In this document: in pieces, positions 1 through 4,232 of the stretch
Numbering within the stretch: position 1 is the first letter of the stretch
Layout of the letters: every line of letters starts with the position of its first letter
From: CAIQOK01 sp043781315
GTDB taxonomy: Bacteria > Verrucomicrobiota > Verrucomicrobiia > Limisphaerales > CAIQOK01
Assembly: GCA_043781315.1 (NCBI GenBank)
Contig: JAYWBR010000170.1
Span: 1 to 5,938, forward strand
Direction: 5' to 3'
Length of the DNA stretch: 5,938 bases
The notes under the pieces: generated by a model
Seen by the model: the letters and a program-made list of their open reading frames with translations, nothing else
What the model was told of the DNA's origin: nothing
Database searches by the model: none
Position numbers and translations under genes: made by a program

Positions 1-1456
1 TCAGCATCGGCAGGGCGAGGGAATAAATTTTCCGGCCTAGGAATTCGCGCTCCGCCGGGGCGGCCCCGGTAGCGTTGGCCAGCACGAGGATGCTTTTCAA
101 CGCGTCCGCCAGTTGTTCCGGGCGCGGCGAACTGAGCAGGAACAGGGATGGCGCGGCGTTGAGTTCAGCGAGCGTGCTGCCGCGCGGCGGCTTCGAGTAG
201 GAAATGAAGTCGTCACCCAGATTCCCGAAGAGGTTTTTTTGAAGATCGAAGCCGGGATCCTTCTGCTTGGCGGCGGTGTTGGCGGTGTCGAGCGCGAAGT
301 TCAAGCCGCTCAGAATCTGCGGGGAAATGTCGCCCAACATTTTTTGCAGCGCGGCCCAGGCCTTCTGGTTGTCCACGCGGCTGCGCTGAAATTTAATCAC
401 GTCGGCCGGCACAAACGGCGGCGGGCTGGATTCCTTGCCATCAGCGGGCAGAAGTTTCAACAACCCCTGGCGGTCGGCCTCGGGCGCACTCACGGAAATT
501 TGCGCGAGCGAACCGTCGGCGGAATTCTGGCTGGCGAAGGCGATGGTTTTCAAACCGCCCAGGCCGAGGGCGTTGATGATTTTATCCGGCGCAAACATGG
601 CGAAGGGACTGGCCGGATCTGCGTCCTTGGTCGGCTGATGCAGCAAAAGATCGGTGACGGTTTTTAGATTGGCCCAGCCGTAGAGCGGGGCTTCGCGGAA
701 CAGCGCGAGACGGCTGGTTTCAAATGCGGGCACGTCGGCCAGCGCGGGCGCGGAGCCGCCGGTGAGATGGGCGACGATTTTTTCCACCACCTTCGCCGAA
801 GTGCCGGCGATCAGCAGCGATTCATACTGGCCGACGAGCAAGGTCAGCGGCGCGTTGGTGCTGCTCTCATTGGCGGAATCGTCGCTGCCGGGGGCGAGGA
901 TTTTTTTGAAGCTCGGCGGCACGTCCTTGTCCGAGAGGAGGTAGGTGGTGAATTCGAGGTCGCGGATTTTTTCCGACTTGATCGTCTTGCCGGCGTCCAC
1001 CCATTTGTGGCGGAGGTCGGCGAGGTTGGTCTTGAGCTGGCCGCTGCGGCCTTTGGTGTCCATCAGGAAAACGGCCGCCGGCAGCGGGTCGGCGGAACCT
1101 TGCCAGCCGTTCTGGATGATGGCGAAGGTGAGCTGGCCCTGCGGCAGGCCGGCGTAGTCATCGAACTTCACGCCGAGATCGTGTTCCAGCGGCTGCACCC
1201 ATTCCTCGCGCACTTTGGCCAGCAACTTGTCGGTGAAGGGTTTCATCGCCGGGTCGTTCAAGAACCGGGTCTGGGTCGAGGTCAGATAAAACTCGCGCAA
1301 GCCTGGGTAGTCGGGCGTGCCCAGCACGATCAGGGTGTCGTCGGGCAACAGTTTTTCCGCCGGCAAAATCGCGGCAGCGAGGTTTCCGGCGAGCGCGAGC
1401 AGGGCGCAAACAATCGCCGTTGGAATTGGGCGCAACGGGAGTGAGGTGTTGATCAT
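1..1456 (-). CDS. Exported protein of unknown function (3' end beyond the window)
   Basis: This reading frame is open from an ATG at 1456-1454 to the left edge, giving 485 residues with no stop, so the C-terminus is missing. Residues 1-29 look like a Sec signal peptide: a short basic-containing start, a hydrophobic run around 12-28 (IPTAIVCALLALAGNLAAA), and a likely cut after Ala-Ala-Ala29. The mature part begins with a LLPDDTLIVLGTPDYPGLRE segment (36-55). This resembles the 'LPADT..v..PD' opening of large, uncharacterised periplasmic proteins that I recall from Verrucomicrobia and Planctomycetes, some annotated as DUF3352-like. No enzymatic motif is visible. A NLFGNLGDDFISY segment lies at 408-420. 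There is no second membrane segment in the visible part. The start is secure: the preceding gene's TAA is in the same frame, 21 bases upstream, with no other start codon between. No Shine-Dalgarno is seen. It is probably cotranscribed with the upstream protease. The gene is certain; the family assignment is only a recollection. Confidence 0.85.
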   Translation of the reverse strand, partial: MINTSLPLRPIPTAIVCALLALAGNLAAAILPAEKLLPDDTLIVLGTPDYPGLREFYLTSTQTRFLNDPAMKPFTDKLLAKVREEWVQPLEHDLGVKFDDYAGLPQGQLTFAIIQNGWQGSADPLPAAVFLMDTKGRSGQLKTNLADLRHKWVDAGKTIKSEKIRDLEFTTYLLSDKDVPPSFKKILAPGSDDSANESSTNAPLTLLVGQYESLLIAGTSAKVVEKIVAHLTGGSAPALADVPAFETSRLALFREAPLYGWANLKTVTDLLLHQPTKDADPASPFAMFAPDKIINALGLGGLKTIAFASQNSADGSLAQISVSAPEADRQGLLKLLPADGKESSPPPFVPADVIKFQRSRVDNQKAWAALQKMLGDISPQILSGLNFALDTANTAAKQKDPGFDLQKNLFGNLGDDFISYSKPPRGSTLAELNAAPSLFLLSSPRPEQLADALKSILVLANATGAAPAEREFLGRKIYSLALPML

Positions 1457-1477
1457 GGGGTGGTTTTTGAAAACGGA

Positions 1478-2467
1478 TTATTCCGCGCCGGCAGCTTTAT
1501 GCCGGGCGTGGGTGGGCGGTTCGAGATAGCGGTAGGGGTTGCTGGGATTGTCGTTCGAGTAGGCAAAGGCGTCGCGGTGTTCGAGGAAGAATCTCACCGC
1601 CTCGATGGGAATGGCAAAGCCGAGGCCTTCGCCAAAGGTGATTTTCATGTTGGTGATGCCGACGACTTCGCCGGCGAGATTGAACAACGGGCCGCCGCTG
1701 TTTCCCGGATTGATCTGCGTGGTCGTTTGCAGATACAGCGTGCCGCCCAGCTCGCGCGTCTTGGTGCTGAGAATGCCTTCCGTGACGGTGCGTTCCAAAC
1801 CGAGCGGACTGCCGATGGCGAAGACGTGTTCGCCGACCGCGAGCGCATCGGCGTTGCCGAGCGGCACGCGCTTGAACTTGGGCGCGTCCTTGTCCTCGAT
1901 TTTCAACAACGTGAGATCCTGGAATTTGTTCATGGCCACGATGCGCACCTGCTTGTAGGACTTCACCTCCAACTGGCCGTTACGCTGGTGGTAAACCTCC
2001 ACGGAAATCTGCGTCTCGCCTTCGATGACGTGGAAGTTGGTCATGAGAAAACCGTCCTCGTTGATGAAAAATCCCGAGCCAAGCCCGCCGGGCGTGCGCA
2101 CTTGCACGACCGCTTCGCCGAGCTGGTTGACGAGATCGCGGACGTTGCCTTCCGGCGCGGATTTGTCGCCGGCGGAATAAAATCCGGCGGCGGTGATGAG
2201 GCTGGGTTTGGGAGCAGAAGTGTCAACCGTTGCCGGCGCAGTCGGGTGAACAAGGGAACTCACGGCGGCGGTTTTCAAAATCGCGGAAATCTGGCTGCGC
2301 GGAATGGACAGCACCGTGAAGCCCAGATCCACGATCACGAGGTCGCGTTTTTCCGCGAGCACTTTCCCGGTGACGGCGGTCTTGTCCTTGAGCTGGATGG
2401 TTTCGGCCTGGCTGACGAACGCAGCACCAGCGGCCACGATTAGCAGGCAAAAAGGCATTTTCGACAT
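1478..2467 (-). CDS. Secreted trypsin-like (S1C, HtrA/DegP-type) serine protease without PDZ domain
   Basis: The 329-residue protein is a predicted exported serine endopeptidase. Residues 1-21 form a signal peptide (hydrophobic 5-18, likely cut after SQA21). Residues 22-65 (ETIQLKDKTAVTGKVLAEKR and on to SIPRSQI) look like a small beta-barrel with the pattern 'lkDg..v.GkV'. A Ser/Pro/Thr/Ala-rich linker follows at about 66-105, then the peptidase domain at about 108-297. The catalytic triad is readable: His146 in TNFHVI, Asp184 in QDLTLLKI and Ser257 in NPGNSGGPL. The GLGSGFFI strand (128-135) and the GLGFAIPI strand (281-288) are also typical of HtrA proteins. Classical DegP/DegQ carry one or two PDZ domains after this point; here the chain ends about 40 residues later in a polar tail. 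The start is ATG 2467: an in-frame TAG lies 9 bases upstream, and only Met4 is an alternative. No Shine-Dalgarno is visible. It likely degrades or processes envelope proteins; the substrate is unknown. Confidence 0.93.
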   Translation of the reverse strand: MSKMPFCLLIVAAGAAFVSQAETIQLKDKTAVTGKVLAEKRDLVIVDLGFTVLSIPRSQISAILKTAAVSSLVHPTAPATVDTSAPKPSLITAAGFYSAGDKSAPEGNVRDLVNQLGEAVVQVRTPGGLGSGFFINEDGFLMTNFHVIEGETQISVEVYHQRNGQLEVKSYKQVRIVAMNKFQDLTLLKIEDKDAPKFKRVPLGNADALAVGEHVFAIGSPLGLERTVTEGILSTKTRELGGTLYLQTTTQINPGNSGGPLFNLAGEVVGITNMKITFGEGLGFAIPIEAVRFFLEHRDAFAYSNDNPSNPYRYLEPPTHARHKAAGAE

Positions 2468-2473
2468 GGCGGG

Positions 2474-2502
2474 AAACTAAACGCACCACCGCACTTTGAC
2501 AA
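2474..2502 (-). promoter_or_regulatory. Possible sigma70-type promoter for the protease pair
   Basis: Read on the minus strand, TTGTCA (2502-2497, five of six matches to TTGACA) is followed by a 17-base spacer and TAGTTT (2479-2474, three of six matches to TATAAT). Transcription would begin close to the ATG at 2467, so the message would be leaderless or nearly so, which fits the absence of a Shine-Dalgarno. The -10 match is weak, so this is a candidate only. Confidence 0.3.
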
Positions 2503-2512
2503 GCGCCCATCC

Positions 2513-2604
2513 CGTAGTGGCACGGGCGTCCCGCCCGTGTGTTTCTGCCGCAGCCAAAGCAGGCACCCACCGCAACGCACGGGCGGGACGCCCGTGCCAC
2601 TACG
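2513..2604. repeat. REPIN-like element: two inverted GTAG-headed palindromic repeats
   Basis: The left arm (2513-2539) and right arm (2578-2604) are exact reverse complements over 27 bases, separated by a 38-base spacer (2540-2577). Inside each arm a smaller palindrome is present: CACGGGC, a 5-base loop, then GCCCGTG (2521-2527 with 2533-2539, mirrored in the right arm). Each arm carries GTAG near its outer end: 2514-2517 on the plus strand, 2603-2600 on the minus strand. REP sequences handled by RAYT (IS200/IS605-like TnpA_REP) transposases are known to have a GTAG-type head followed by a short palindrome, and two inverted REPs make a REPIN; this element fits that plan. No RAYT gene is in the window, so mobility is inferred. 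Transcribed, it could fold into either one long hairpin or two small ones. There is no U-tract next to it to support an intrinsic terminator. Confidence 0.85.
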
Positions 2605-2622
2605 CCCGCGTCCGAATTTGAC

Positions 2623-2652
2623 TTGCCAAACAAAGTCGCGCGCAGGCATTTT
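2623..2652 (+). promoter_or_regulatory. Possible promoter for guaB
   Basis: TTGCCA (2623-2628, five of six matches to TTGACA) is followed by an 18-base spacer and CATTTT (2647-2652, three of six matches to TATAAT). The ATG at 2658 is 5 bases beyond the -10, so a transcript from here would be essentially leaderless, in line with the missing Shine-Dalgarno. An overlapping TTGACT at 2618-2623 has no reasonable -10 partner at 17 bases. This is weak evidence. Confidence 0.25.
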
Positions 2653-2657
2653 CTGAC

Positions 2658-4223
2658 ATGGCAGCGACCAAAGACACCAACAGTTTAGACTCCAACTTCT
2701 ACCAGCCGGCGGGCGCATTTTTCCCGGCCTTCAACCACACCGGCCTGACGTTCGACGACCTCACGCTCGCGACGCTGTACTCCGAGATCCTCCCGCGCGA
2801 CACGCAGCTCGACACGCAGCTCGCCGACGGGCTGCGCCTGAACATCCCGATCATCTCCTCGGACATGGACACCGTGACCGAATCGCGCATGGCCATCGCC
2901 ATGGCGCTCAACGGCGGCCTCGGCCTGATCCACTACAACATGCCCGAGCGGCAGCAGCTCTCCGAAGTCAGCCGCGTGAAACACCATGTCCACGGCCTGT
3001 TGCAGGAGCCGATCAAGGTCGCGCCGGAACTGTTCATTGGCGACGTATTGAAAATGATGGAGGAGCGGAAATTTTCTTTCAGCACGTTTCCCGTCGTGGA
3101 TGCGACCGGCAAGCTGCTCGGACTTTTGTCAGGCCATGTGGTCAAGCCGCGTTACGCCAAACGCCAGATCGCCGAGGCGCTCACGCCGCGCGCGCAGGTG
3201 CAGACGATCAACCGCAAAGAGCTGGGCAAGGATCCCATCGCCCGCGCCGACAAGTTTTTCACCGAGCATCCCGGCATCCACAAACTGCTGGTCGTGGACG
3301 ACAAGGATCATCTCCACGGCCTGTTCACGATGAGCGACGTGGAGCGCATCACAGCGGAACGCAACGCGCAGTTCAAACCCGCCCGCGACGCGCAGCACCG
3401 CCTGATCTGCGGCGCGGCGGTTTCGGCCACGCGCAATGCGTTTGGCGAACTGGATCGCGAACGGATTCTCTCGCACGTCGGCGGGCTTCACGAGCGCGGC
3501 CTGGACGTGGTGGCGGTTTCCACCGCGCACGGCCACACCAAGGGCGTGGGCGACACCGTCGAAATGTTGCGCGATGCGTTTCCAAAACTGCCGATCATCG
3601 CCGGCAACGTTACCAGCGCGGCGGGCGTGGAATTCCTCGCCGACCGCGGCGCGGACATGATCAAGGTCGGGCAGGGACCGGGTTCGATTTGCACCACGCG
3701 CATCGTGGCGGGCGTCGGCATTCCGCAAATGACCGCGCTCTACCTCGCCTCGCGCGCGGCGGCCAAGAAAAAAGTTTCCATCCTCGCCGACGGCGGCATC
3801 ACCAAGTCCGGCGACATTGTCAAAGCATTGACGCTCGCGCAGGCCGTGATCTGCGGCGGCCTGCTCGCGGGTTGCGCGGAAGCGCCGGGCGAAGTGATGG
3901 AAATCGGCGGCAAGCTCTACAAACAATATCGCGGCATGGGCAGTCTCGCGGCGATGAAATCCGGTTCCGCCGCGCGCTACGGCCACTCGGCGCACGCCAC
4001 GCAAAAGGTCGCGCCCGAGGGCGTGGAAGCGTTGAAGGAAGTCGCTGGTTCAGCGGATCGCGTGCTGGCGCAGCTCATCGGCGGCATCCAGAGCGGCATG
4101 GGTTATCTCGGTGCCGCGAACCTGGCGAAGCTGCGCGAGAAAGCGCGCTATATCCGCGTCAGCCCCGCTGGCCAGCGCGAAGCCGCACCGCATGACGTGG
4201 TGGAGTTGAAGACGGGGAGTTGA
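2658..4223 (+). CDS. guaB: IMP dehydrogenase (inosine-5'-monophosphate dehydrogenase)
   Basis: This cytoplasmic enzyme oxidises IMP to XMP with NAD+, the first committed step of GMP synthesis. The 521-residue protein is slightly longer than the usual ~490, mainly from an N-terminal extension of about 20 residues before GLTFDD (29-34). The (beta/alpha)8 barrel is interrupted by a tandem CBS (Bateman) module at about 113-235, normally a nucleotide-sensing regulator. Key motifs are SSDMDTVTES (67-76), the catalytic loop GPGSICTTR (340-348) with Cys345, ADGG (377-380), RGMGS (425-429), the flap Arg440-Tyr441, PEG (453-455) and GGIQSGMGYLG (475-485). Two oddities stand out. The usual acidic residue in the D(S/T)(S/A)HGHS motif is Ser288 (STAHGHT), and the GRVPYKG-type flap segment is replaced by EALKEVAGSADR (457-468). 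RGMGS and the Arg-Tyr pair favour IMPDH over GMP reductase. The start is firm: in-frame TGA at 2619-2621 and no other start codon between. guaA is not next to it; a methyltransferase gene follows after 9 bases. Confidence 0.95.
   Translation: MAATKDTNSLDSNFYQPAGAFFPAFNHTGLTFDDLTLATLYSEILPRDTQLDTQLADGLRLNIPIISSDMDTVTESRMAIAMALNGGLGLIHYNMPERQQLSEVSRVKHHVHGLLQEPIKVAPELFIGDVLKMMEERKFSFSTFPVVDATGKLLGLLSGHVVKPRYAKRQIAEALTPRAQVQTINRKELGKDPIARADKFFTEHPGIHKLLVVDDKDHLHGLFTMSDVERITAERNAQFKPARDAQHRLICGAAVSATRNAFGELDRERILSHVGGLHERGLDVVAVSTAHGHTKGVGDTVEMLRDAFPKLPIIAGNVTSAAGVEFLADRGADMIKVGQGPGSICTTRIVAGVGIPQMTALYLASRAAAKKKVSILADGGITKSGDIVKALTLAQAVICGGLLAGCAEAPGEVMEIGGKLYKQYRGMGSLAAMKSGSAARYGHSAHATQKVAPEGVEALKEVAGSADRVLAQLIGGIQSGMGYLGAANLAKLREKARYIRVSPAGQREAAPHDVVELKTGS
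4214..4219 (+). promoter_or_regulatory. Weak ribosome binding site for the methyltransferase gene
   Basis: GGGGAG lies inside the last codons of guaB, 13 bases before the ATG at 4233. The sequence suits a Shine-Dalgarno, but the spacing is longer than the usual 5-9 bases. Together with the 9-base gap it suggests translation coupled to guaB. It could also be coincidental Gly codons. Confidence 0.3.
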
Positions 4224-4232
4224 AAATTCCAA

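Noticed and set aside
233..241. Slippery heptamer A AAA AAC in zero frame on the minus strand, suggesting programmed frameshifting
   Set aside because: It encodes Gln-Lys-Asn in a continuous frame. There is no clear downstream stimulatory structure or meaningful alternative product, and A-runs recur in this gene through Lys codons.
113..1444. Plus-strand open frames at 113-667 and 767-1444
   Set aside because: Both are shadows of the exported protein on the minus strand, which has an uninterrupted 485-codon frame and a proper signal peptide.
1460..2443. A 327-codon open frame on the plus strand
   Set aside because: It lies opposite the serine protease, whose full triad and signal peptide are visible. 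The plus-strand product has only shadow-like composition.
2513..2604. Intrinsic terminator
   Set aside because: The inverted repeat is strong but has no U-tract on either side and lies between divergent genes, where no transcript needs ending.
2513..2604. CRISPR array or insertion-sequence end
   Set aside because: There are only two repeat copies, in inverted rather than direct orientation, with no transposase gene between or beside them.
2223..2718. Small minus-strand frames crossing the intergenic palindrome
   Set aside because: Their peptides (RPC, GTGVPPV, TGGTPVP types) come from translating the repeat itself and are typical spurious calls.
3129..4004. A 291-codon minus-strand frame
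   Set aside because: It is the complement of the guaB catalytic region; no independent start context or domain.
2658..4223. GMP reductase or GuaB1-type enzyme instead of IMP dehydrogenase
   Set aside because: RGMGS, the ARY flap pair and a full CBS module are kept, which favours IMP dehydrogenase; the Ser288 change alone does not move it to another family.
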